DNA of 64,000 bases. Source: Apteryx mantelli (taxonomy: Eukaryota; Chordata; Aves; Apterygiformes; Apterygidae). The notes beneath the pieces are model-generated. The model was given only the letters and a program-made list of their open reading frames with translations, had not been told where the DNA came from and did not search any database. Below are positions 26,157-36,722 of this stretch, piece by piece (position 1 is the stretch's first letter; each line of letters starts with the position of its first letter). The translations under genes and the position numbers were made by a program. The stretch lies in NCBI RefSeq assembly GCF_036417845.1, contig NC_089978.1, positions 139,804,288 through 139,868,287 of the forward strand. The letters are read 5' to 3'.

Positions 26157-26510
26157 CTGCGCCGGGCTCACATCCTCGAGCCGGGGCCAGCGCTGCCCCC
26201 CCGACGCCGCTCCGGCCGCGGCCCCCGCCCGAAGGTTTGCCTGCCTTGCGCAGGGCTGAAGGTATGTCATGAGTGCCGAGGCTCTCCAGGTGCGCCGGGC
26301 ACACCTACAGGAAGGCAGGCGGGCTCCGATGATTGGTGTGCGGGGCGCAGCCCGGCGGCCGCCGCCGCCGCTGCCGCCGTCGGCGGCAGCGGCGGCGGCA
26401 GCGAGAGCAGGGCTCGGTCGCTCTCCCGCCCGCCTGCCGCGTGCAGTGGCCACTGGGGCACGGGCGGACGGGGGGGGGGACGCGGCGGCACGGTGCTCAC
26501 TCCAGCTCCC
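26157..26510 (-). other. ARHGEF5: Candidate ARHGEF5 first exon in CpG island
   Basis: This is inferred, not proven. On the minus strand a good donor GCGCAG|GTAGGG ends at 26157 inside the CpG island. It is the nearest strong promoter-like region upstream of the giant exon and would give a first intron of 20,524 nt. The frame before this donor is open, and splicing joins it in phase 0 to D-V-S-L-M of the giant exon. An ATG at 26270 in that frame would add 38 residues (MTYLQPCARQ through LEDVSPAQ) plus D-V-S-L before the conserved start. The 5' end is set only by an AT-rich TATA-like element at 26535-26548. Openness of the frame may simply reflect high GC. Confidence 0.35.
26361..26399. repeat. 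39-bp GC-rich inverted repeat in CpG island
   Basis: Two 19-base arms built of GCC and CTG triplets (26361-26379) and their exact complement (26381-26399) flank a single T at 26380. In RNA from either strand this would form a very stable hairpin. It falls within the candidate first exon of ARHGEF5. Confidence 0.9.
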
Positions 26511-26534
26511 GGCCCGCCACAGCCTGCCGTGCCT

Positions 26535-26548
26535 CCATAAATATATAT
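26535..26548 (-). promoter_or_regulatory. TATA-like element at CpG island edge
   Basis: A run reading TATATATTTATGG on the minus strand abuts the GC-rich block and would place a minus-strand start near 26,510. The same bases also read as a TATA-like string on the plus strand, so direction is uncertain. Confidence 0.3.
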
Positions 26549-27612
26549 GTATTTTTTTTAATCTGAGCATAAGATTTGTTTTATTGTAACTGGGGCAATG
26601 GTGAGTGCTCCTCTGCTGGGTTCGGGGTGGAAAACGCACTTAATGCTAGTTTGTTTTGCCTTGAAAGCGCGCGCAGAGTTGATATACCTGACCCCGGTGA
26701 TCTCAGCCTCCATCAGGTCCCCGGACTGACTTAAGAAACAGAGAGGACCCCCCCCCCCTTTTTCCCCCCCTAAATGGGTCTTATTTACCTGAGTCTCTTG
26801 GTTTTCTGTCTTTAAGGTCACTCGTTAATTTTGCGTGCGTGAGCCCTTCTGCTTTGTATTTAATGCCCTCCCTCCAGCAGGCAGCCAGGATTTTCAGGAA
26901 AAGCATCAGGTATTTGAAGAGTGCCAGGGCTCTGCCTCTGCAGCAGCAGACCTCAGAGATCCTGATATTATGTCTGAGACTGTCAAATAAATCTAAATTA
27001 GATATCTGAATTCAGAAGAAACTGAGTGGGATTTGGGTAGAGAAACTTTGTTAAGTTCTATTAAAATCTGAATTGACAACTATTGTTGTCAGGCATCCTG
27101 CCCTCCTTGGCGCACAGATAAATATCCAGAGGATCCTGGCTTCATCAAAGCTTTCTGGGCTTGCTGTGCCCAGTTGTGTCCTGAAAGGGGACAACACATC
27201 AGTTCCCTATGAAGGAAGCTCTGTCCCCATCTATCAACTTGACTGCAACAATAGGGACAATGTGCATAGAGAATTCCCTCACTTGGGAGAGTGGAACAGA
27301 GGCCAGCAGAGAGAAGCCAAAAAAATACAGGGAAAGAAGAAAAGGAGAGGACTGATTATTGCAATCATGAAAGAAGGGGCAAATTAGGCTTTTCATTCCA
27401 TGACAAAATAGAGTAGGTTGTTTGGTCGTAACCCTTCCCCCCCCCTCCTCCGTCCCCCTCCCTTATATTACTTGCTGCACAGATGCTTGGATTTGCTTTA
27501 AGGAGTACAGGATTTGATGCATGAATTCCTTTTATTACAGTTTAGATCTTTGCTCACACAGAATGCAAGGTGAACAAAGGATTTTGTCAGACAGGTGACT
27601 GGGAAAGGAAAT

Positions 27613-27643
27613 TATATTGTATTGTATTGTATTGTTTTGTATT
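27613..27643. repeat. (ATTGT)n pentanucleotide microsatellite
   Basis: About five ATTGT units with one T-rich variant. Confidence 0.9.
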
Positions 27644-28270
27644 TTCTGTCTCCTTGAATTAATATCCAATGCCCCCTCTTCCCTGAGGTTTTTTTCCTAA
27701 TCATTTCATGAGACTTGCAGAGGTATATCCTCCAGGACATGTTCTGAACAGTTTAGTAAAAGACAAGGGGGACCTTGACTGAAACACTGGAGTGCAGCCC
27801 GCACTGCAGGACCACTGTGGGATCTCCCTTGCAGGACACTTTCCCCAGAAGTGGCACAGTGAAAGCTCAACCCAGCCAATGACAAAACCCTACTCTTCCT
27901 TGCTAGTGCTTTCTGATTCAGTTAATACTTTCATTTGTGTGGATGAATAATTTCATCATAGTGGAACGGCTTCTGTAACTGATATTCCTATTCCACGTCT
28001 CTGCTGTTTACAGTCAACTGAGAGGAAATGGATGCTTCAAATTCCCATGGGGAAGAGAGTGGGGAAATCAACTCTGGATCAGATACCTCTTGGGTTAGTG
28101 CTCTAACTGCCGGGCCATTACATAAACAGGGGATCCTGACTGGAAAATGGCACCTCTCTATCATCTAGAAAGGACACCTCAGAGTCTAAGAAGGGCTTAA
28201 GCTTCACCCTTCTCCTTGGTATCTCCAGAGGCAGTTTTCTGTGTGCTTTTCTGAATCATATGCTGTCAGT

Positions 28271-28550
28271 GGTGCTGAGCGACAGGACGTGAGGCAATGG
28301 GCACAAACTGAAACACAGACAATTCCATCTGAACATGAGGAAAAACTTTTTCACTGTGAGGGTGACAGAGCACTGGAACAGGTTGCCCAGAGAGGTTGTG
28401 GAGTCTCCTTCTCTGGAGATATTCATAACATGCCTGGATGCAATCCTGTGCAATGTGCTCTAGGTGACCCTGCTTGAGCAGGGAGGTTGGACTAGATGAT
28501 CTCCAGAGGTCCCTTCCAACCTCAGCGATTCTGTGATTCTGTGATTCTGT
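28271..28550 (+). mobile_element. CR1 LINE, 5'-truncated 3' end
   Basis: Strong match by eye to the 3' end of avian CR1 retrotransposons. In order it shows GAGGAAAAACTTTTTCACTG, TGGAACAGGTTGCCCAGAGA, GGTGACCCTGCTTGAGCAGG, GGTTGGACTAGATGATCTCC, AGGTCCCTTCCAACCTCA, and a terminal run of ATTCTGTG units instead of poly-A. It is sense on the plus strand. No reverse transcriptase part is present, so it is an inert truncated copy. Divergence looks low, making it one of the younger repeats here. CR1 is the main LINE of birds and also occurs in crocodilians and turtles. Confidence 0.93.
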
Positions 28551-30137
28551 CCCTTGCTTTCCCTGCCTATCGCACAGGGAGTCTGAGGGCTTAACTTGTC
28601 TTCATGGATTCCCTAGGATGAAGAGGTGACCCAAAGTTAAGTCCTGCAGCTCTCAGTATCACAATATCTACATCCTTTTGTGGGCCAAGCCCTCCTTGCC
28701 TACCCAGTTCAATGGGAAATGGACTCCTAACTTCTGTTTTGACCCATTGAAATTCCTGCAGTGCCATTAAGGTACTTCTGGAGGAAGATGAATGAAAAGT
28801 AGGTATGGGGTACATCTGGAGCACTGCACAGTGCGATCAAGACAGATCCTGTCCCATTCTGGGAATACTCACCCTTCTCCTCTAGGAAGACGAGCTACGT
28901 GAATCAACATTTTTGGCCAGCAGAGCCCACAGCACAGGGATCTTCTGCAAGCAGGATGAAAGCTAAGAGACAGCAACAGTGGGAAGGAGGACAGAGAGCA
29001 AGAACCTCCCCTCCCTGCCCCTCCTCTTTCCGGTGCTTTGGGCTGCATTGTTTCTCAGCCCTCCAAACTGTGGACTGTACCACCTGAGTAGCCAGCATTG
29101 CCAAGAGCCCCATTTCCCTTAAGCTCCTCTGTATTGCTTTACCATCCACCCTACTCACAATCGGGGCCATCCCTCCTGTGCCCTGATGGGCTCCTGCTTC
29201 CTGCGGTTCCCTGTACTATAGAAGTTCCCCACTACTTCAGCTGGCTGAGAGGCAGTTCAAACCCTGGCCTCCCACTCAGGCTTTCTTTTCCTGTATATGC
29301 ATCCTCCTTGTAAACATCCTATCCAGGCAGAGGCCTGTGTTGCTCCATATCCCGCCCTCACCGCTCCTCAGCAGACATTATTCTGAGTTTCACTTTTGAC
29401 TGTATGCAAAGCAGATGATTGGAAATGTGAAAAGCCATGCAGACAGTAGGACAGAACCTGGTAGTTTTAGTAACTATTAGGTAAGCTGCTGACATGACAG
29501 AAGCACCAGCAAGTCCAAGGCTCTCTTAAAATTAACTAAAGTCATCTGCTTGAGCCCCTGCTTCTGGCAAAACCAAATAACTTCCTGAGGTGTGTTTAGC
29601 AGATACACCTTCCTCCCAGCAAACACTAACCTGTGTCTAAGACCGGAAAACGCGCTTTTAAAAACGGAAAGAAACAGAACTTGGAAACCTAACCAACATA
29701 CGTTTATACGAATAGTAACTAAAACACCCATCTCCAGAGTATGCCAAGTACTGGGTGTTTCCTTCATTTCCCCCAGGGTTTGAACACCCAACGGTAAATG
29801 TCGACTATAAATTCCAATCATCTCTTTTGCTGCCCCTTATTTATTGCTTGCTGCCAGTAGTTAGCAGAGTCCCAGCGTCCAGGGCCATGGATTTTCAGAG
29901 ATCTCTCTTCAGTACATTTGGAGAAATGCAGACACTTCCAGGCCTCAACTCATGTTTAAGACCACAGGTCCTATGCTCTTACTGGATTTGTAGGCACTAG
30001 CACCTTATTGAGCCATCGGGGATGCTGGAGTAAAAGAAGAATGAATGACAGATTTATGGAGTTCACTGAGCTTTTTTGTTATTATCTTACATAATGAATA
30101 CAGCCTTTGTAATATTAACAGAGATCATATCTAGCTT

Positions 30138-30171
30138 CCTGTAACAATCCCTTTGGATTCACTGTTACAGG
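30138..30171. repeat. Stem-loop with 9-bp perfect arms
   Basis: CCTGTAACA at 30138-30146 pairs with TGTTACAGG at 30163-30171. Inside the loop AATCC and GGATT can extend the fold. No function is apparent. Confidence 0.75.
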
Positions 30172-30329
30172 GCAGAGAGGATGTAATGGAATATTAAGCT
30201 GTTTTAGTATGTAAACTGTCTCTCAGAGGTATTGGTTTGAGCTCCCCCAGTTTAGATTCAGACACATTTCATGTTCTAACTTCCCCACATGATGGCAGCT
30301 ATGCAGGAACAGTATTTTTAGCTTTTCTT

Positions 30330-30715
30330 TCTTTGCTTACTTTTATTGTAGTTCTTAATGTGTGGAAATGGATTTGGGCCTGTCTTAATCTGAAAATCAG
30401 CTTCAATTACAGTTATGGATGCAGTTGTAATAGTGAATTCCGGATGTTGTCTGGCAGAGTTGTCACTTATCCCAGGAATTCAAGAGAGTATAGACTTCAC
30501 ATATACAAATACTGATTTCTGTGGTTTTCCCTAAAATTTTTTCCAGGGGATGTGCAGGAATAGCTGGCCATGACAGCAGGGATTAGGAAAACACAGAATT
30601 TGAAAAGTCGTTCAGGTGATACGGCTAGTAATACTTTCCTATGTGAAAGCAGTTGTAAACAAGGATTACTGAAATGATCTGAATTTAAAATCACACTTCT
30701 TGCCAAAGAACATGT
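30330..30715 (+). repeat. Diverged direct repeat, copy A
   Basis: Shares ordered blocks with copy B about 1.05 kb to the right: TTGGGCCTG, CTTATCCCAGGAATTCA, TATAGACTTCACATATACAAA, then CAGGAATAGC and further weaker matches up to CCAAAGAA. Differences are scattered substitutions and small indels, as in an old duplication or two copies of an unlisted interspersed repeat. I do not recognise the family. Confidence 0.7.
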
Positions 30716-31374
30716 ACATCTCAAGAAAAGCAATTACAGACTGAAATGGGCTTCTCCCATTTCATTCTCAAGTGCTTTCTCTCCTAGGAATCCCAACCAG
30801 TCAGCAGCCACCAAAAGACCTATACACAACACTGTGTTTTCTTTTACAAAATAAAATCAGAAACAAAATTATTCACTTAAACTATATGCCTTTGTAATCT
30901 TTATTCAACCCTGTGGGGTTTTTTTTCTTACAAAAAGTAATAGGGGCACTTTGTCCAAATGGATACGTGCCATGTAGTAATAGTTTTATGTCATACTGAA
31001 CTATGTACCAGTTAATATGAATATCTGCCTTGGCAGGATGGATTAACAGCTAGTGGCCTGTTTGCTGTGTTATAGAAATTTCTTCCAGAATAACAGCAGT
31101 GGTTTTGTCTGGTGTGCAAATTGGACCATGCTCCTAAATGGGCAATATTTGCTAATGCCCACTTTCTTACAGGTGCTGTAAGGAGACTTTAAACAAATAG
31201 AAAAGGGTTCAGAATCATAATCAGAGACAAAGTCTCCTATGAGAGGCACAAGGTAAGGGTTCATCTGGGGACTGTCAACCGCATTAGGTGGAAAAAAGCA
31301 TATTTTATTTTGCATACATCCATTTAGCCCTGACATTGCCCAACAATTCACTTGATTAGAAGCTACTGCCTGTT

Positions 31375-31740
31375 TTAAAAGCAAAAAGGTGGTTCTTATT
31401 TTGTGCAAATGAACTTGGGCCTGGCCACGACTGATGAGCTTTCCCAGTTATAATCAGAGCTGCAGCTCTTTCAGGGCAATCCAGACTGTTGTCAAGGAAA
31501 ATGACTGCTTGTCCCAGGAGTTCAGTAAGGTATAGGCTTCACATGTACAAATGCTGGTTTTCCTGACCTTTCCTGATTTTGCTTGAAATAGATCCAGGAA
31601 TAGCCAGCCTCCAATAGCAAAAGTAGGCAAAATAACCCCAGCCCTTATTTTTTTGCTGAGGGTGCAAATATTGTCAACAAAGCAAAAAGCAAGACAGGTT
31701 ACTGTGAACTACTCATAACATTAGGTACAAACCAAAGAAA
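31375..31740 (+). repeat. Diverged direct repeat, copy B
   Basis: Second copy of the repeat at 30.33-30.72 kb, same orientation. Matching blocks in order are TTGGGCCTG, CTTGTCCCAGGAGTTCA, TATAGGCTTCACATGTACAAA, CAGGAATAGCC and CCAAAGAA. Edges are approximate because similarity fades gradually. Confidence 0.7.
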
Positions 31741-34559
31741 GACAAAAAAAATCCCCACAACATAATCAGTCATTCTCGTACATAGGGTTTTATATGATTA
31801 GCTACAGCAAAACACAATCCAAAGCTTCATATTTGTTTCCTTATACAGTGTTCTAAAAGACAAAAAGGAATAGCTTAAAGCTTAGTGTAATTCAACTAAA
31901 CATCATATTATTTAAGAGTAATAAAATAGAGACTTCTTGCACACGCAACAATAAATATATATTAAAAAAAATTGTAACTATATGAGGTATACTCCTGGAA
32001 GCAATTACTAAGTCCTGGAGGATACATACTGTGGTGAAAGCAACCTTTTTCTTACTCACCAATAGCATTTGGCAACTTAGTGTCTGCAGTTCCAATGAAA
32101 TAGTAATGAGCCTTGAAATTCTTAGAAAGATTTTCCCCAGCAGTAATTGCAAAGATTACATTTGATATACCTAAAGCAAATCGTACTTTTTCCTGTTGAA
32201 TAATGCTTTTCAAGCCCTTTTCCCAGCTGAGTAATGTATGGGCACCTGTATGGAAGTTTTCCCACAGCTAAATAACGTAAGTTTGAGATTTATTTTTTTC
32301 CAAAAGGTAAAGCTTGGACTAGTACAATGAGAAGATGGTTTACCACAAAGAACAGCAGTCAGGACATTCCCTGGTACTTTATACTAAATGTTGATACTGG
32401 TATCTTTCACTGAGTAAGATTACAGCAGTAATTTCTGGCATGTTGTCCACACACATCAGAAGGTCCCTGGGCTACCTGAACAGGATCCATAAAAGGTAAC
32501 TAAGAAATACAAGGCAATAGCTATAAACAAGGATCCTAAGAACAAAAAAAGTTAAAAAAACAACGCTACATATCATTAAGATGCTTCCAAAAGGTTAGAA
32601 ACACATTATGGAAACAAAACTTTTGTAGTTGGGAATAAGTAGTCTGGCAAGGAGAGAGATAGAAATGTTTTTAATTGGCTTTGCTTTTACTCCATCATCA
32701 GAAGTGTTAATTCCTGGGAATCCAGAACATACAGCATTGGTTTTAGTATCCAGAAATACCCCAAATAAATTTTGAAAAATCCTAGCAAAAGCTAATTTTG
32801 CAAACATTTCTAAACAACTGTTCTTTTTGCCAATTAACATAGGAAATTTCTAGTTCAGTTACAATTTTAAAGAAATCTTTGGGCTTAGGCTTTCTCCCAA
32901 CTGACATGCTATATGCAAAGGATACTCTGGTTACTGCTTGCTCCTGGCAGATGTCTCTTACAGACTGAAATCCCAAGGAGGTCATAGGAGGCTGGTTGTG
33001 CAGCTCTCTGACTCTTGGAGTCATCTGATTTCTGCATTTGTGATTCTGAACGCTGCAAGAGGAATGCAAAATGCTGTTTTTACCCCAAATTATTTTTGCG
33101 ATCTCAGATACATGAGGCCTTCAAAGATCTGTGACTACACAGCTGAGAAGGTAGTGAACTGCGCTGCAGGAGCAGGGATGAGACATCTGGGGAAGAGCAG
33201 GGGAACAGGAGCTAAATACGAATGTCTTGGAAGCCTAGTGGAGGCAGGAGGCTGTTAGGATGTCTCTGCAGCTGTCAACTTGGATCCAGTTCTTAAGCCC
33301 TGTCTTGACTGTTGCCTCTCCTGAATAAAACACTAATTGTCTGACAGCTTTGTTCTAATGTGCCCTTTTTTTTTCCCCGGGGCTTCATTCAGAGCTCAAG
33401 CTGTATGGCTGTAATTCTTGAATTGACCTCTGTAAATTCATAGTCTTGATACTTAAATAACTATCATTTCCTCTCATTTCTCTTGTAGGACTGTGGACCC
33501 TACAGAAGTTTTCAAATCAAATTCTCCCTGCAGACTGACTGGGAGAATGACCGCCAAACTTGGCCTGCTGGGATGGGGAGAGATCTTAACACTGGTGTAT
33601 GGAAGAGGTCAGTGGGGATTTGTGCTCATAGGCCCATGTTTAAGTTAGCAAATGGGAATTTGCCGCATGTCATGTTTGGCCGTCCTGTCTGCATGGTGAC
33701 AGGGGAGGGGCAGGGCAGACAGCTGTGCAGAGGATAACTGCTTGAATAGACCCAGCTAAATCCTCCTGCAAACATGAATCAGAGCTCCAATTCTGTGTCT
33801 TGATGAAGCAAATTGTTTCCCACCCCATTACAAACACACATGTCTTTCTCCTTCCCATATTCATAAACAGATAATTGCAGGGTTGGAGTCTCTAACAGCC
33901 TTGCTCTTTACCTGGACCTCACACACTGAGGGTTTCTGTCCTTCAGGAGTGAGGAAAGGCCTAAACAGAGAGGATCAGTGACAGTGGCCAATTTTCTCCC
34001 TTTCTCCTCCCCCAACATCCTTTCAGAAGCCCAGGAGAAGGCTACTGCACTCTTTTCAACTTCTGTTCATTACCAAGGCAAGAGCAGAGTCTTCCTCTGT
34101 ATTTGTCTCATATATATGGGTAGTCATGGCAATAGCTAAGTTAGCTGTGTGTGTATGACACACAAAGTCCTCTGTGGAAGGGATGCTGCCAGCAAATAAA
34201 TCAATATGCTCTCAGAACAACTAGGAAACTTCATCCCTCACTTCTGCTCTCTTTCAGTTCAGGTAAGCCAGATATCCTGTGGTCATTTCTTCGAGCTTTC
34301 TGATCAACTGTGAGCAGTAGAAATAAATTACTGTAAGCCAAACGTGGGATACGGACATAGTCACACCACTCCAGGCAGTCTTGTTCTGGCCCAGAGCTGC
34401 TCCAACAGTGAGCTATAGGTAGGACCTCAGCAAAATCCAGGATGGAGGTTGAAGGTGAAAGGGGGAACGTACTGCTTTCAAGGGACTTGCCAAATAGCCC
34501 TCTGGATCAACCTGGGAAGGAGGAACTTGGTGTGCAGGAGCTGCAAATGAAAAAGCACA

Positions 34560-34602
34560 GGCATGCAGCATGCATGCATGCAGGCTTTTCCCATGCATGC
34601 AG
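34560..34602. repeat. GCATGC / ATGC repeat cluster
   Basis: Repeated GCATGC and ATGCATGC units, self-complementary, interrupted by GGCTTTTCCC. Alternating purine-pyrimidine DNA of this kind can adopt cruciform or Z forms. Confidence 0.85.
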
Positions 34603-35526
34603 CTGTAGCCCCTTAGCGTAAGCATCAAAAGTAAGAAAATGGAAACAGAAGTCTTCCCCCAAGCCCAAAACAGCAGTGTTGCCCCTGCTCAGCTCCATCT
34701 TGCCCGTTCCTGCTCATTCAGAAACCACTGCGCTGGGAAGCTATTTCCTCCTAGCTGAGATTCTCATGTCCATCTAAGTGTTGTTGCCTGCGATGTAGGT
34801 CAGTACTACTTATGACTCAGATCAACCCTTTGCTTTCCTTTTCCTGTTGGCTAGACACAAAATCCAACCCACAAACAAACTAATCTTTGTCCCATGCACA
34901 CAGAAGGATGATTCCCAGCTAATTAAGAAACTGCACACAAAAGTCTCTGGCTTGTATTAAGAGAATCTTGAGTGGCGGTAAAATCATGACTTCAAAGTTC
35001 AGAAATTCAGGATTCTCCCTACAACCTGGATAAGGGGTTTGGGTTTTCTGTTTTGGCTTTTTTTGGTGCATATAATTATGCATAATAACGTAGCTTTTGA
35101 TTACGTAAACAATTCTTATTTTTTTCCTGAGGTTAGTTTTTGCAGAGGAGGACTAACAAAACTAAAAAATGCCTTCCTTCACATTCAGTCTCCTCGCATA
35201 ACACTTCCTAGAAGTGGAGTTCTCTAGGTTTTTATAGGTTTTTATATTTTATAATAGTGCCCCCTATTGGGAAGCCGTTTATGACTCTCTTTGGTTGCAT
35301 TCAGTTGAGATAAAATCGACACAAATATCTTACTTTCATACATGTTCCTATGTGCCAGTGAAGTCTGTATAGCATCACACCAACAGGTTTAAAAATCAAC
35401 TTACCTTTTCCTCCCTGGCCAAGTTTTTCTTTAGGTTTGGGGAAGGTAATTCATTCACAAATTAGCACTGTTTAAATTTACAAGCAGTAGCACTACTTTC
35501 TGTGAGAGTGTTCAAGAATGGTCTAC

Positions 35527-35576
35527 CATTTTATTTCATTTTATTCATTTCATTTCATTTCATTTTCATTTTTTTA
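35527..35576. repeat. (ATTTC)n / (ATTTT)n microsatellite
   Basis: About 50 nt of CATTTCATTT-type pentanucleotide units with variants, ending in a T run. Confidence 0.9.
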
Positions 35577-36518
35577 AAATAAAATCTCAGTGATAGCAGC
35601 CACAGAGGAAACTGAGAGCCTCTGGTTCAGCCCAATGCATACAAGTCAAGTTGACTTAAGTCAGCAGGGAGATGCATGGGGCACAGACTGCCTGCTCAGT
35701 CTGTCTGTGGAGAGGGGGATCAGCTTTAGCCTAAAAAACCTGTCCTTAGTCTTTGCCTGCCCAAAGAGGTATTATGTACAGGATGCAAGTTCTAGAGTAC
35801 CCTCTCCCTGTAGCAGCAGTTATTTCTCCCATTCCTGACAATAACAAGAGAAACCCTTCTCTCCTGGGCTTTGCCTGGTCCCTCTTCTTCCCCTGCCCTA
35901 CAGAAGCAGGGCCATGTCCTTGGCTTTTTACCTCCCACCCTATCCTGTCATCCTCAACATCCAGTCCTAATCGTGCATCAGTGAACCCTCACCCTACTCC
36001 AAAAATTGAGATGAGATTGATGCTGTAGTTCCCCAGAATGCCTGCAATGTGTTGCCCCAAGATAACTTTCTTGGCAGGGTCTACATTGAGAGGACAGCCT
36101 TGGTCACATCAGTGGGACCAAATCTTTACTCTAACCCAACTGTCACCTGGTTGCTGATCCTTAATATCCATGACCTTGTTAGGCCTTGAAAATGAATACT
36201 CTTCTGGCCTATGATAGCCCAAGGCCAAACCCAACTAGGCCAACTATGCTGACTTTCCTGAAGACCCCAAACTTGACATTAATCCTATAGTAGTCCACAA
36301 ATTTAGTAATAGAGAAGTGTCTGCATGTTCCTGAAATCACCTACACAGCATTGGCCCAATGTAGTGCTGCCTCTAAACCTAACAGGGACAACTGATTAGA
36401 AGCCAGTTCAGGCCACAAGTCATCTCCTTCAGGATCAGCTCCTAACACAAATCCCAGTCCACAAATCTCGTCCAGCTCAGACTCCTAATGCCAGTCAGCC
36501 CCTTAAAATGAGTAAGAT

Positions 36519-36722
36519 GTGTTGGTCCACGGTACTACCAGTCCTAAAACTCCCAGGACAGGTGTTTTGACACCCAGTCCTAAGTATATATATGTGGGGA
36601 GTGGGGGTGGGGGTGGTGTTCCTTTAGTTGTGCTAAATAAATACATTATTGTGGGCCACTGTAGTTCCAGTACTAAAGCTACCAAAGGCAATGCTATGAC
36701 ACCCCTTACTAGATATACTACA
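36519..36722 (+). repeat. Imperfect tandem duplication
   Basis: Two neighbouring segments (about 36,519-36,590 and 36,648-36,722) share ordered blocks: GG(T)CCACGGTA / GGCCACTGTA, CCAGTCCTAAA / CCAGTACTAAA, CTCCCA / CTACCA, GACAGGTGTTTTGACACCC / AAGGCAATGCTATGACACCC, and a final TATATA. CAGTCCTAA-like phrases also occur in the preceding 600 bases, so this may be the best preserved part of an old minisatellite. A G-rich GGGGGTGGGGGTGG tract lies between the copies. Confidence 0.5.

Larger units (their letters stand above)
25690..26545. promoter_or_regulatory. CpG island, probable ARHGEF5 promoter
   Basis: A sharply bounded block very rich in CG dinucleotides and in C or G runs, set in AT-leaning DNA on both sides. 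Long open frames here on both strands are a by-product of the base composition and were not called as genes. It includes candidate donors on both strands: minus at 26156 (CAG|GTAGGG) and plus at 26262 (AAG|GTATGT). The plus donor means a divergent transcript is possible. Islands like this mark vertebrate promoters. Confidence 0.75.

Noticed and set aside
25680-26639. Long open frames on both strands in the left CpG island (up to 319 codons)
   Set aside because: All frames are open because stop codons are rare at this GC content. The translations are Ala/Pro/Arg/Gly runs without domains. Only the short piece before the donor at 26,157 was kept as a possibility.
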